A program made the position numbers and the translations under genes. From Clitoria ternatea (Eukaryota; Streptophyta; Magnoliopsida; Fabales; Fabaceae), in assembly GCA_037962975.1 (NCBI GenBank), contig CM075676.1, forward strand, positions 44,254,001 to 44,318,000: DNA of 64,000 bases, written 5' to 3'. A model generated the notes under the pieces. That model was not told the DNA's origin. It did no database searches and saw only the letters and a list, made by a program, of their open reading frames with translations. Of this stretch, positions 11,103-23,329 are shown piece after piece (position 1 is the first letter of the stretch; every line of letters starts with the position of its first letter).

Positions 11103-11207
11103 ACTAAAGGTGACTTGACCACTATCACCCTAAACAAACAAATACATTTTTGTCAAACCCATATTTCCAAATAAATTTCAAATTCGCACCAAAATGGTCA
11201 AAAACCC
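11103..11207. repeat. MULE right terminal inverted repeat
   Basis: The reverse complement aligns with 3828-3932. It is followed directly by the 9-bp duplication ACGAGTTTG at 11208-11216. Confidence 0.85.
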
Positions 11208-11216
11208 ACGAGTTTG

Positions 11217-13790
11217 TCGCCACGTACCATGACAAGGCCTGTCATTACGGACATTGTTGATGCGTTTTGTATTTTTAAAATTAATTTTTAATAAAAGGAA
11301 AACTAATAGCAAGAGTAATATGGCAGGCTCGTAGCTGACGCCATCGCGGGTTTAAGCGAGCAAGTGAAAAGGAAGAGGGAATTTAATAAAGTAGTGATGG
11401 CCATGATGGGGTGTTGCTAGTTGCTTTCACATGCACCATCATCGGTGTCATAGTTGGGCTAAGCAGGCAAGTGAAAAAAGAATAGGAAAATCAATAAGTT
11501 AGTGACAAATTTGATAAGGCGTCACTGATTGCCTCAAAGAAATTGGGCTTCTAACCTAAATTGAAGGCACATGTGACTTTGTTCCATCCTTGATTTCAAC
11601 CTCCTCCAAGAAGAAGAGTTCCAAATGCAAATGGCCTTTGCAATCAGTGCCTTTGATTCTGATCACAACAACAACCACCACCTCGACAACGATGGAGACA
11701 ATGTGGTGAGTGTGTAACTTGGGAGGGAAAGGGTTTTGGGGCAAGCAAAATAAAGAGAATGGAAACAAGAGAAAACTTGTACTGAATGAAGCTCACAAGG
11801 AGAGAACTTTCATTTCAAAGTTGATATGAGAGGAGAGTAGAGGGGATAGGTGTGTTCTTAGTGGTTGGGTTTGAAAGGAAAAATGAGATGCGGAGAAAGG
11901 GCGACATGGAGGCGCGATGTTGAGGGAAAAATGGGTTTGGGGGAATTAGGATAACTTTACGAGAGGGAGAAAGAGATAACAATTAGGATTTGATATCGCG
12001 AATGAAAAGTAAATGTGCATTATACCAATAATAACGGCCATGATTTGGAACCGCAGAACGAAATGTTTGTGTAAATTTCACATTATTTTGTGCAATTCCA
12101 CCCCAATGCAGACAAAACCACTGCATCCATTTGCCTGCTATTTCTGTTGTAGTGTTATCATACCGGACTGCCATCTCCGATCCAACGTCGGGATAAGGTG
12201 CAGGATCATTAGATACCTTCTAGATCTTGACCAAAAAATAAACTTTACGTGAATATTACTATTCTATAAAATTTAACAAACGACAATATATATATATTGA
12301 CTAATATTTCTTTAGAATACTTTACAAATTGTAATGTTTACCCATTAATGTTACGAATACATTTAATTAAGTCCATGCTAATTAAAATTAAACAAAGTCT
12401 ATCTCATATTTTTCATGAGAAATTAGTGGAATGACGACGGTCATCCCAAAAGCATTAAAAAATATCATAGAACAGGGCAAAACTATGAATTTTTCTCTTT
12501 CTGGTGTTTGACTTCTATGAAAGACACCTTCACCATTAACCAGTTGACTTACACTGTTCCTCACCCTATAGTCAAGGCTATACGTTCACACTTACAATTA
12601 ACAAAACAATTCATCCTATTTTTTTTTATTATTAATTCAACCCATTACAATACTTAAAAGATAAACTAAGTTGGTCTAAATCATAAGTGGATTTATATCG
12701 TTTAAACAAAATTTTAAATCAAAATCTTGATTTGTTAAAAGTTTTTACTGAAAGTCTTATTTATGACGTGTAAATGAGTGATTTGAAACAGATATACTTA
12801 CATTTAGAAGAAATATTACCTTAAAAAGTTTTACTTATTTTTGGGTGGTTCAATGCTTAAGAGGTTGTTTGACAAATAAAAATAAATCCTACGGTCAAAC
12901 GGAGTTTTGACTATCTCGAACGGCGTGAAGAATCAATATCAACCCTTAAATTTCTTCATTTCTCCAACTCTGTTTCCCCAACTAAAAACCAAACGGACCC
13001 TAACCCAACCAATTCATCTGGCCACATGCATCCCCACCTTAAGTTTTTTCAAAGTTTAGCTAACTATGATACAAAACAAGGAATCTACCCTTGATTGCCA
13101 TCTCATCTACCTCATCCAAACTCAAACACTCTTTCCTTTACAATTTTATTTGCACCAATCTAGAACCCAAATTGCACACTCTTTAACTTCAATCATAATA
13201 AAAGTCCAGTTACACGTGTGAACCACCAAGCCACTGCCGACGAAAACCCTGAGCCACCAAAATTTGGACACGTTGTTGTGGACTCCCCTTGAAGGTATTA
13301 GAGAGAGAAAAAAAGGGATAGAGAGTTAGCGCCAACCAAATTAAGTAGCCAACCAATCAAAAGAACCTTTCAAAAACAAACCACCCTTCAAAGACTCAGC
13401 GTCTTTATTGAAACAAATAGTTTTAGGGTATCTTTGGTTTCTCTTCCAATTAAAATTAGTCAAATATAATTTTTTAACTCATTAATTAAATAAGTTTATC
13501 TATCATTAACCATCCTTATAATTAATATTAATCATTAAATTATTTTATTTTTTATAATTTTATTTTTACACCTTATTATTAAACGAACATTTAATAAGAG
13601 TTTTATGGTGCAATCCAACCACATAAGAAAAATTTTTTCAAAATAATATATAATTTATTAAAGTGTTACATATTTAATTTTTTAAAACTTTCAAGTTCAA
13701 ACTTTATAAATAAAAAATACTTACTAATAAAGTTCATCTCATTATAACATGAGTGTTTTTGTATCAAACAAAAAATTCCAAGCCTAAAAA
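11217..13790. other. Intergenic DNA, CACTA residue then kinase upstream region
   Basis: The first 300 or so bases resemble CACTA subterminal DNA (AATAGC, TAGTGATGG motifs) and probably continue the element that starts at 3479. The rest holds short frames without recognisable similarity. An ACACGTGT palindrome occurs at 13212-13219. Nothing else could be supported. Confidence 0.45.
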
Positions 13791-13817
13791 TTATACTGAA
13801 TAACTATTAACATATAC

Positions 13818-13860
13818 ACACGTGTATTTTTCTTTAGGACGAGACACACGTATATATAAA
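13818..13860 (+). promoter_or_regulatory. Core promoter of the MAPKKK gene: ABRE/G-box-like palindrome and TATA box
   Basis: ACACGTGT at 13818-13825 contains the ACGTG core recognised by bZIP factors of the ABF/AREB group. TATATAAA at 13853-13860 lies 68 bp before the ATG at 13928. A second ACACGTGT lies at 13212-13219. The known ABA induction of the Arabidopsis MAPKKK17/18 genes makes these sites plausible control elements. Function is inferred. Confidence 0.6.
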
Positions 13861-13927
13861 AGGCCAGAATAACCAAGGGCCTACACTAAGAGCCAAAGAG
13901 GCTTGGCTTCTATTTTCTTTTCCAAAC

Positions 13928-15199
13928 ATGGAGTGGAACAGAGGCCACGCCATAGGCCATGGCTCATCATCCAGCGTCTTCATCGCTACCAGTCGCCATG
14001 GCAGCGGCGGTGGCGGCCCCTTCGCTGTCAAGTCAACGGAGATATCAAATTCAGAGCCTCTACAAAAAGAGCGAAAAATTCTCTCTTCTCTCAGTAGTCC
14101 TTATGTGGTGGAATACAAAGGGTGTGACATTACCGTGGAGAAAAACAACAAGCACATGTTCAATCTCTTCATGGAGTACATGCCCTTTGGCACGGTTGCT
14201 CAGGCAACTCGCCGGCACGGTGGCCGGCTCAAGGAACCGGTGATCAAGTTCTACACGAGGCAAATTGTGCAAGGGCTAGAGTACTTGCACAATTCAAAAG
14301 GGTTGGTGCATTGTGACATCAAGGGTGCCAACATCTTAATTGGTGAAGATGGGGCCAAAGTCGGAGACTTTGGATGTGCCAGGAGTGCCGCTGATGCGGC
14401 TCAGCCGATCGGTGGCACTCCTATGTTCATGGCGCCAGAGGTGGCGCGTGGGGAGGAACAAGGGTGTGCTAGTGACATTTGGTCACTTGGGTGCACTGTG
14501 ATTGAAATGGCCACTGGTGGTGCTCCATGGCCTAATGTTGCAGACCCTTTTTCAGTTCTTTATCATATTGCGCATTCTGATCAAGTCCCCGAGATTCCTT
14601 GTTTTCTATCAAATGAAGCAAAGGATTTCTTGGGGAAGTGTTTAAGGAGGAATCCACAAGAGAGATGGACAGCTAGTGAACTTTTGAATCATCAATTTCT
14701 TGAGGAATTGAGTTCCGATAATAGCAGTAAGCAAGCTTTGGAATCCAATTCATGTTCTCCAACAAGTGTTCTTGAGCAAGGGTTTTGGAGCTGCGTGGAG
14801 GAGTCAGAGTGTGTTGGCAGTTTGACTCACACAAGTAGTGGTTTTGATTCTTTTGAAGTTTCAGCTGTTGGCAGGGTCAGAAGGTTAGCAGTGTGTTCAG
14901 GGGAGCCCTTTTGGGCACGGCATGGTGGTGATGATGATGATAATGATTGGATCACAACAATAGGGTCTGAGGAAGGGGCTGTTGAAGTTCAAGGGTGTGA
15001 CAATTGTGGGTCAGAGACTGCTTCTACTAGTAATGGGAATGAGTTGGTAAAAAGCAATGTCAGTGGTAGTATTAGTGGACATGTTTGTCAGGGTCACAAA
15101 TGTAGCAGTAGGAGTGATAGTGTTGCAGTTAGTGATCTCAATTTTGATAGAGGCATTGCACAGAGCATGCTATTCCCTGAAACATTAGATTTTTTATAG
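13928..15199 (+). CDS. MAPKKK17/18-like mitogen-activated protein kinase kinase kinase (MEKK type)
   Basis: A single-exon 423-residue Ser/Thr kinase. It has a glycine loop GHGSSSSVF (residues 10-18), catalytic Lys35 in FAVK, Asp130 in the loop HCDIKGAN (128-135), DFG at 147-149 and the MEKK-subfamily signature GTPMFMAPEV (163-172). The kinase domain ends near residue 256. The C-terminal 165 residues are Ser-rich with an acidic DDDDND patch followed by W-I. This layout, a short N-terminus and intronless structure fit the MAPKKK17/18 clade, which signals through MKK3 in ABA, drought and senescence responses. The start is the first ATG after the TATA box and leaves only five residues before the kinase domain, normal for the clade. 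The frame is undamaged, and it is the only clearly intact host gene in the window. Exact orthology is inferred. Confidence 0.93.
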   Translation: MEWNRGHAIGHGSSSSVFIATSRHGSGGGGPFAVKSTEISNSEPLQKERKILSSLSSPYVVEYKGCDITVEKNNKHMFNLFMEYMPFGTVAQATRRHGGRLKEPVIKFYTRQIVQGLEYLHNSKGLVHCDIKGANILIGEDGAKVGDFGCARSAADAAQPIGGTPMFMAPEVARGEEQGCASDIWSLGCTVIEMATGGAPWPNVADPFSVLYHIAHSDQVPEIPCFLSNEAKDFLGKCLRRNPQERWTASELLNHQFLEELSSDNSSKQALESNSCSPTSVLEQGFWSCVEESECVGSLTHTSSGFDSFEVSAVGRVRRLAVCSGEPFWARHGGDDDDNDWITTIGSEEGAVEVQGCDNCGSETASTSNGNELVKSNVSGSISGHVCQGHKCSSRSDSVAVSDLNFDRGIAQSMLFPETLDFL

Positions 15200-17940
15200 T
15201 TCAATTAATTCAAAATTCCATTTTCACCTTCTGTCAATGTGTCTTTAACCTTGCAAAACAAATTCTGATATGAAAACAATTAATATGTTCCGGTAAAAAG
15301 TTAGTTAGATTGGACATACGCAGATCGCAGCAAAGGTTTGGACAGTGATTCATTGCCAAAAATAATAACTTTTAATCTCTAGCAGCTGAAAACAAATTAA
15401 TTATTTGATCAAAATAAACTATTTTAAATGGGAACTAACTAACTCATTGGATGTATTGGAGTTAATTAAACTGATTTAAACCTCTGCGATCATGTATAAG
15501 GACCAAGGTTTGGTCTTCCTGCGTTATCAATTTTGATTTCAATGCGTGAAATAGCAGCAGTGAACAAGGAATAATTTCATTTCACACAACAATTTTAAAA
15601 CGTTTTTCATGTAGCCATAGAGAATATAAATTTAATCATATATTATTTCAGCTCCTTCCTAAGTTCCTTTACATACTTGGAGATAGCGTTGGATTTATCT
15701 GTGCATCTTCCTTGAGCTATAAAAGTTACGTTTGTTCAATTGACTTGGTGGGTACAGAGTGAGCCTTCGGAAAAAGTAAATTCAAGTAAAACAAAGGCAG
15801 AGAAAGGGAACAAACAGGTGGGCAAGGCATGTCCCAATCGATAATTTTGGTACATCTTCCCAACCCAAAACAAAGCAAGTAAATCAATTTCCTCAAGACA
15901 CCCACCCGACCCCATCATATCATATCGGACTTAGGTCGCCACACCCTCCCATTCATTAATTAATCATAAAATTTTAATCTATCAGTTCAAAATATTTGAT
16001 TGATGTAAATATTTTATACAAATTTAAATTACATCTAATAAATCTCGAGAAGTAAACTCTTCTAAATTTTTGTTTATATATAAAAAAAAGACCTCAATTC
16101 TATTATTTGAGACAGTTGATTCCAAAGGGCATATGCATAGGGAACCGGGGTGGCCACTCTTTAGAGCAATGTCTCTAGTTGGTGTCTTTACTTTGTCTTT
16201 TATTCTTTTAGGACTATTTATCTCCCTAAGAAAATTGGTATGTTTATATAGATAAAATTCCCGAACCCCTAAGTTAGTTAAAAGGTAATTTATCAACCCA
16301 TTAAATTCCAATCTCTTGCACCAAACCAACCCAGTGTGGCTTAACAGCTCACAATTTTAAAGCTAACCGAATATTATCAGAATATGCAACAAATATCACG
16401 TTAGGTGGGGTTTCTAAGTATCATCAAAAAATCAAATGCATTAGGCTAAATACAACACGCAGAACAAGACAAGTTGAAATGTATTGGAATCACAGTTTGG
16501 TCAACCCCCACTACATTGGGATATTTTATATGAAAATTTAGAGGCTCGAACCTGGTCAACTCTAATGCAAATCAAACATATTCTTGTAGAGCTGGAGTGG
16601 TTGTTTTTCTACAAAACTCGACTAGAAACTTTGGTAATTAACAAGGCATATAGCTTCTTACAATATTCCAAATTCAAATTCGTTTGCACTTTCTTGGTAC
16701 ATTCAGGCCCTTACAAATTTTTTTACCCCAAAAGTAAAGCTTATATAACACATTATTGTGCTGCCTTTTACCTAAGCATTTATACAATTGGGTACGTTGT
16801 ATTTGTATGTTTTTTTCCCATTCAATCCCATCTATACTATTAATCTCGGGTTTAATAATTTTCTGAGTACACTTTGGTGATACTTTCATAATGTTCCATA
16901 TTCTTAGCTAAAAGAAAAGGTAAAGGAAAATACAAGACCTTTCGAGTTTGAACGCAGAGACAAGAGGCCTGGGAATGAAGACCTTGACTCTGCAAATATG
17001 TTTGACCGTTGTGGCCATAAAAAGGCATACCCAGTCGCATAATTAATCTTCGTGCAAATCAAATTGAAACATCCAAAATATCACTTATGCATGTATTCTC
17101 TTTCAAGAGTTAAATAAAATTAGAAGGAATAAAAATAAATTAGCCTGTCTATTAGGAACCCAAATATAAATTTTTGTTGTGACAGAAGGAGTCATGGCTT
17201 CCTCATGCCTCCAAAGTCAAGGTGAATCTTTGTTGTAACAAGAAGCCGTGACTCTCCCTAATCCTTCCAAGTCCAAACTTTTTACAATCAATATTGCAAT
17301 ATACTACCTCCCGGTGATCTTATTTAACAATCTATAGAGAGAGAAAAATTACACAAATTAAATAATATAACTATATTAACTTAATTATATATCAAAATTT
17401 TTTAAACTCAGTTTTAAACCGTGTTTAAAAGTACTGACATTTAAACACTTTAAAAAATTTAATCACAGTTAGTTCCATAACAAACAAAACCAAGAATAAC
17501 AAATATAATTAAGAAGTAACATTCATTAATAATAGAAACAAAAATAGGTTCCTAACCAACAACCATGCTTATAATTGAAACAAAAAAGAAGAGAGGGTAA
17601 AGTACAAGATATCCATTATATGACACATTGCAAGATTGGGAGAAGCTTTACTTACTTAAATGAGAAAAGAAGAGAGGGGTTGGAGTAGTGGTCACGTGGT
17701 GGCACAGTTGTGACAGATGTTACAGAGAGAACCCTCAATGATGCGCGATGGGAACAGCAAAAGCAAAGCAAAATGTACACAAAACCACGTTAGAGAAAGT
17801 AACAGAGAACAACACAAGGATAGAACAACATGTGTTAAGAGGGAAGAAAGCTTAGAGACAAAGATAGTTTAAATGACGATTATAGGAGCAACTGTTTAAA
17901 AATATACCAAAATATAATAAATCTTAAACCTTAAACCATA
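15200..17940. other. Intergenic DNA downstream of the kinase
   Basis: AT-rich with only short frames lacking recognisable similarity. The first few hundred bases should contain the kinase 3' UTR and poly(A) site. I see no tRNA, element termini or gene remnant that can be supported. Confidence 0.4.
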
Positions 17941-18240
17941 TAAACATGGTTTCTAATAGGGGATGGGATTCTGGTTATTTGAGGAACCAGGGCAGTCCTA
18001 AGAAATTGAGAGGAAGAATTGAGAGATATTCATCTTTTTTTGTTCTATTCCTTCTCATTCAACTGATTTATATCCTTTTGTTACAATATCGGTTAGTTAT
18101 TACAGCTGTCAAAAAGACTCAATAGCTAATAACAACATTTAATTGGTTCACTAAGCTAGTGCTCGTATAAGTGCCAATCTTTGGGTCTCGAAGTAATGTG
18201 TGTTGGTCTGCTTGAATTATTCTGCATTATTGTCTTGGAC
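17941..18240 (-). mobile_element. Probable 3' LTR/UTR remnant of the gypsy element
   Basis: It lies immediately downstream, on the minus strand, of the decayed pol at 18241-21317. Read on the minus strand it carries GGATATAAATCAG (a TATA-like box near 18070) followed by a purine-rich, A-rich stretch, as in many legume gypsy LTRs. No paired LTR or target duplication was found, so its borders are uncertain. Confidence 0.45.
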
Positions 18241-21200
18241 TGGTTCTGTTGTACAGGTGTATTAATATTGGCTCTATCATCCCTTCCCCCATAAAAAATC
18301 ATCTTGTCCTTAAGGTGATAAGTTTCTCAAATGTCTTCCCAAGGCTCCCATGTAGCATCTTCCAGAGGGAGGCCTTCCCACTACACCAGAACCAACTTCT
18401 TGGATTCCCCAGAAACTGTTTGTCTTTGTATCCAAGAACGCCAACGGAGTAACAATCGGAGAATTCTCCACCGTTGTAGTAGGTAGTTATGATTGAGAGG
18501 AATAGGGCCCTCGTGTGGGCGAAGTTTTGAGCAGTGAAAAACATTATGAATTTTGGCATGGTCAGGAAATCTCAGTTTGTAAGCAACGGGACTGACGCGT
18601 TCTTTAATCTGAAATGGCCCAAAGTAACGCTTAGCCAATTTCTGGTGTCGGCATCCAGTAAGGGAAGTTTGACGGTATAGTCGGAGTTTCACATGTACCC
18701 AATTGCCTACTTCAAACTCCACATGTCTGCGCTTTGCGTCGGCCTGAGCTTTCATAGAAATCTGAGCCTTCAACAATTTTTGTCGGAGAAGTTGCATAGT
18801 ACTTTCACGACGAGATAATATTTGATCAACGGCCTCAACAGAAGATTGTCCTACGATATATCCCGGTAACGAAGGTGGCTCTTGGCCGTAGACAATTTTA
18901 AATGGGGAATAACCAGTTGTGGTATGAACACTGGTGTTATAACACCACTCTGCCCAAGCAAGGAGAGAAGACTACATCGCGGGAGTGTGATGACAAAATG
19001 CTCACAGGTACTGCTCCAAAGTCCTATTTATGACCTCCCTTTGGCCGTCACTCTCTAGATGATACGCCGTTGACATTCGGAGTTTGGTGTCACTTGACCA
19101 GAATAGTTCCTTCCAAAAAGTACTCAGAAAGATCGTGTCCTGGTTTGAAATCAAACTTTGTGGCATCCCATGCAATTTGCCAACCATATTGATAAACAAT
19201 TCTGTTACTTTGAAGGCTGTATATCTTGTTGGTAAAGCCCCAAAATACGCAGCTTTGGAGAACCGATCTACAACAACCAGTATGGTAATGTTACCTTTAG
19301 AGAGTGGGAGACCAACAATGAAATCCAAGAAAGGTCTTCCCATACTCTTGCAGGTGACGGAATTGGTTGCAGCAAGCCTCCCGATTTCTTCGTGACGTAT
19401 TTCACTTGTTGGCAGGTTATGCATTCTTTCATAAATTGCTTGACATCTTTCCTCATTGTATCCTAGTAGAAATTCTCTTGTACTCTTGCAAGAGTATTAG
19501 CAAAACCCAGATGGCCCCCAACCAGCAAAGCATGAAATTTAGTTAATAATGTTTGCTTGAGGGCACAATATAAAGGAAGCCAAATCTTATGTTTATAGAA
19601 CACCAAATCATTATTGAAAACATAATCAGAGTTAGCTGTGGAATTTGCTTGGAGTTGCTTTTTAAGTTTTACAAAAGTTACATTTATGGATAACGTGTCT
19701 CGTAATTCCTCCAGAAAAGTGAAGTGAAGGAAAGACAAGGACAACATCAATTGGCATGAAGGATCCTCAATTCGAGACAAAGCATCTGCTACTTGGTTTA
19801 AATTCCCTTCCTTATATTGAATTTCATAGTCATATCCCATGAGTTTTGAAACGTATACTTGCTGGTCAGGAGTTTATACAACCTGTGTGAGTAATTCTTT
19901 TAAAGGCTTATGATCAATCTAGATGATAAAGTGCTGGCCCATAAGATATTGTTGCCATTTCTTGACGGCAATGACGATGGCGTGAAGTTCTCTGATATAG
20001 GTGGAGGAGGCTAACAATTTTGGGCAAAATTTTTTACTGAAATAAGCTAAAGGGTGGTCATTTTGTACCAAAATAGCTCCCATTGCAATCCCGGAGGCGT
20101 CGGTTTGCACCACAAATACTGATGAGAAATCTGGCAGTTTCAAAACTGGTGCTCTTGTCGTTGCTGTTTTCAAGGCCTCAAAAGCACTTTGGGTATCGTC
20201 TGACTAGTTAAAGGCATCATGTTTGAGAAGAGTAGTAAGTGGAGCTGCTATAGTGGCATAGCCTTGAATAAATTTCCTATAAAAGCCTATCAATCCCAAA
20301 AATCCTTTCAGATTTTTCACAGTTTTTAGAGTTGGCCATTCCACCATTGCTTTAATCTTATTAGGATCAGGGGCAACCGTGCCATTAGTAATGAGATGGC
20401 CTAGGTATTCTACTTGTGAAGTAGCAAACAGGCACTTAGTCATCTTTAATATGAATTCAGCTTCAAAAAGCAATTTAAAGGCTACCTTTAAGTGATGGAG
20501 ATGCTCTGCAAAGGATTCATTATAAATCAATATGTCATTAAAAAACACAATGATAAATTTGCACAAATGAGGACAAAACAACTCATTCATTATCTCCTAA
20601 AACATCACTAGAGCATTAGACACACCAAAAGGAAGTACTCGAAACTCATAATGTCCATCGTGTGTGCGAAAAGCTATTTTGTGAATGTCTTCAGGTTTTA
20701 TACGTATCTGGTGATACCCCTGGAGAAGGTCTAGTTTTGAGAACCATTGTGCTTTCCCTAATTCATCAAGAAATTCATCTATAGTTGGCATGGGAAAAGT
20801 GTCTCGAATCGTAATTGCGTTCAAGGCTCTGTAATCCACGCAGAAACGCCATGCCTCGTCTTTCTTCTTAAAGAGCAATACTGGTGATGAAAAGGCACTT
20901 ATGCTCGATTGTATCTCTCCGTTGGCTAACATCCGAGAAACCTGTACTTCTATTTCATTCTTCTGAGTGAAGGGATAACGATATGGTCTTACTTTCACAG
21001 GGCCAGTGTTGGGTATTAAAGTGATGGAATGATCAGTGGGTCATGGTGGTGGTAAGGACGTTGGGGGTTGAAAGAGAGTGTGATATTGTAAGACTAAGTT
21101 TTGAATTTCTGGGTAATTTTGTGTTTCAGAATCGCGTGAATGTGGTAATGTTGTCAGGTGATAAAATTCAGAGACATGACCCAGTTGATGAAGGCGACGT

Positions 21201-21317
21201 AGCTGATGTAGTGATATCGATATGGACCTTGTCAAGTTAGTGCCTACTAATTTTACCATATTTCTAACCCACATAAACCTCATAGTTAGTTTTTCAAAAC
21301 CAGTCAGTATTGGGCCC
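18241..21317 (-). pseudogene. Ty3/gypsy pol remnant (RT, RNase H, integrase)
   Basis: In minus-strand order the remnant has RT (20998-20204; WRFCVDYRALN, KLDLLQGYHQI and a catalytic box that reads FFND), RNase H (20173-19919; QTDASGIAMGAIL), the integrase zinc region (about 19456; C-x2-C in CITCQQ), the integrase core (19424-19002) and a C-terminal region with VFHCSKLRP (18797-18381) running into a degenerate chromodomain-like tail. Frames are broken by stops and frameshifts throughout. The RT box has Asn where the first catalytic Asp is expected, and the integrase core has SNQDTIF where Asp is expected at position 2. gag and protease are missing: similarity stops at 21317, where another repeat begins. 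Confidence 0.9.
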
Positions 21318-21837
21318 TGTCACGATCGGGATCGCGGCGGCACGACCGAGCCTTAAAACATAAAACGAGTTTCAAAATCCTTTAGAAAAGAAACCGTACA
21401 TCAACAGTAATGAAAACAAAGAAAACATGGAGTCGCCACCAATATTTTTCAAAGGTAAAATACTGAAAAAACCTCTTTTAAAAGCACTGGTCATAAAAGT
21501 GAAATCCTAAATTCAGGAGTCGAATTACAGGTGAGGAAGGTATTAGCACCTCACAACTGTCCGTTATAAAACGGTTACCTCAAATAACAAGTTCATGTTA
21601 GTGAAGACATATTTCTCATTTTCTTTCATTTTCTCCATCAAAGTCACTCTTAATCTGAAGCTAGGACAATAAGAGAACACTTCAACCACTCTAGGATCCT
21701 CTATTAAGGTAAGAAGGGGTAGGATTGTGAATAAATATGGAATGGGTAGAATTGTATGCTGCTTTAGGATTTCCAGATTTATTTTCGTAAATTGTTACTT
21801 AATTTCAAAGGAAAATATGTGAATTTGACTTTGAATT

Positions 21838-22800
21838 CTTCATAAAAGTTGTAGATCTTTTCGTTATGTGAATTTGGAGACTTGAACCAAATGATTTGGA
21901 TATGTATAGCATGAGTTATGGTCAAAATACTGAAGTATATTTCTTTTGAATGTTTCGTGACTTGATTCTGGATATATGTTGAGATTGTAAATTTTGTGAG
22001 TATGATTAGCCATCTTTATCTTCATAAAAGTTGTAGATATAGATGTTATGATTCTGTTGGATTTGGTCTCATATCAAAATTCTAAGTAATATAGAATTTA
22101 TGCTTAAATTACTCTTATGTACTCATGTTGTTTAATTTTTTATGAAAATAAGTGTCTTTAATTAAAATTTGGTAACTCATATATTTCAAAATTGAAAATG
22201 ATATATTCATGAACATTGTAGATCTTTGTGTCCTATAAATTTAGAGATCAAAATCTTCCAAAAAGGATAAGTAAAACTTGAGTTATGATTTATTTATTAA
22301 AGTATAATGTTTCTCAAAGTTATGTAAGGGTCAGTGCATGTCTAGCTGTTTGAGAATAATTTATAAGGAATTAATTTTTAAGCCCTTCATAAAAGTTTTA
22401 GATATTTGAGTTATGAACATGTGGGATTTAGTCCCATGTAAAAATAATTTTTATATTAAGAGATATTCAATTTTTACTAAAGGTTGTCAAAGTTGTAACT
22501 GAATCTGTAATACTGAAATTACTATTTTGAAGCAAAAAGTAATTTTGAAACTACGTTTTATACTTATAGAATTGGGACATATGGTCTTCATAAAAGTTAT
22601 AGATAATTCTATTTTTGAAAATTTGGTACAAGTTTCATTTTAAAATAATTTTTTACAATGAGATATGCCTATTTTACCAAACTGTGTACATGCAGTAAAA
22701 ATTTACAAAAGTCAGTGTGTTATTGGTAATGTGGAGAAAATTCTGTAAGGAATTAGAATTTTTGGTCTTCATGAATGTTGTAGATAATTTTGTTATGGAA
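21838..22800. repeat. Degenerate tandem repeat, about 183-bp period, six copies
   Basis: The word CTTCATAAAAGTTGTAGAT, or close variants, recurs at about 21838, 22019, 22205, 22387, 22588 and 22769. Spacings are roughly 181-201 bp with AT-rich sequence between. Outside this word the units are strongly diverged. It lies inside the LTR-like block. Confidence 0.75.
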
Positions 22801-23329
22801 CTACAGAAAGTGGAATTACTCAAAAAGGATTTGATTTTCTCATGTTATGGCCTTTTTACTATGTTGCTGCTGTAAATTTCTAAAATTTACCTATGATGGT
22901 TATTATGTATGAAAATGATATTTTCCATGTAGGTAATGATTTATTTATGAATTATTGAGGGATTATTGATTTTTATGGATGTTATTTAGTGTCCTATGAA
23001 TGTCATACAGTATGTATATCTTTGTGATGAATAATTATGAATGACTAAATTAATGTATACATGAATGCCTTGTGGTTTATTGAGATATGTTGTTGAACTA
23101 TAAATCCATAATTTTGAGAATTGATATATGTGATGTGTCCTTTGAGGACTTGTGGCTTTCAAGTGATTATGGAAGTATTGATATCATTGTATGTTAAATT
23201 GATAAAGAGAATTAAAGGCATTCATGCATCATAAGCATTTGGATGCACCATGGAATTAAAGAGTTCCATGATTGCTGGCCCTGGTGAGGGGTTACTCTAT
23301 GATGAGTTAAAGTCTTATTTTCGTTGAGC

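Larger units (their letters stand above)
3828..11207. mobile_element. Mutator-like element (MULE), 7,380 bp, degenerate autonomous copy
   Basis: The ends are long terminal inverted repeats starting GGGTTTTTGACCATTTTGG. They are flanked by 9-bp direct repeats ATGAGTTTG (3819-3827) and ACGAGTTTG (11208-11216), with one mismatch, the size typical of Mutator insertions. Inside, a plant-mobile-domain gene (+) and a MURA-like transposase (-) converge. Direct- and inverted-repeat arrays of an AACGCAT motif lie just inside each TIR. Both genes carry several stops and the transposase is split by a Cassandra element, so this copy cannot make its own transposase. It sits inside CACTA-derived DNA. Confidence 0.92.

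Noticed and set aside
11389..11400. AGTAGTG at about 11392 as the right end of the CACTA element starting at 3479
   Set aside because: Only seven bases match the terminus, the adjoining bases differ, and the 3-bp flanks do not match; it looks like an internal subterminal repeat.
11983..12174. 63-codon minus frame with several Trp/Tyr residues
   Set aside because: Looks protein-like in composition, but I could not tie it to a family or extend it; may be chance.
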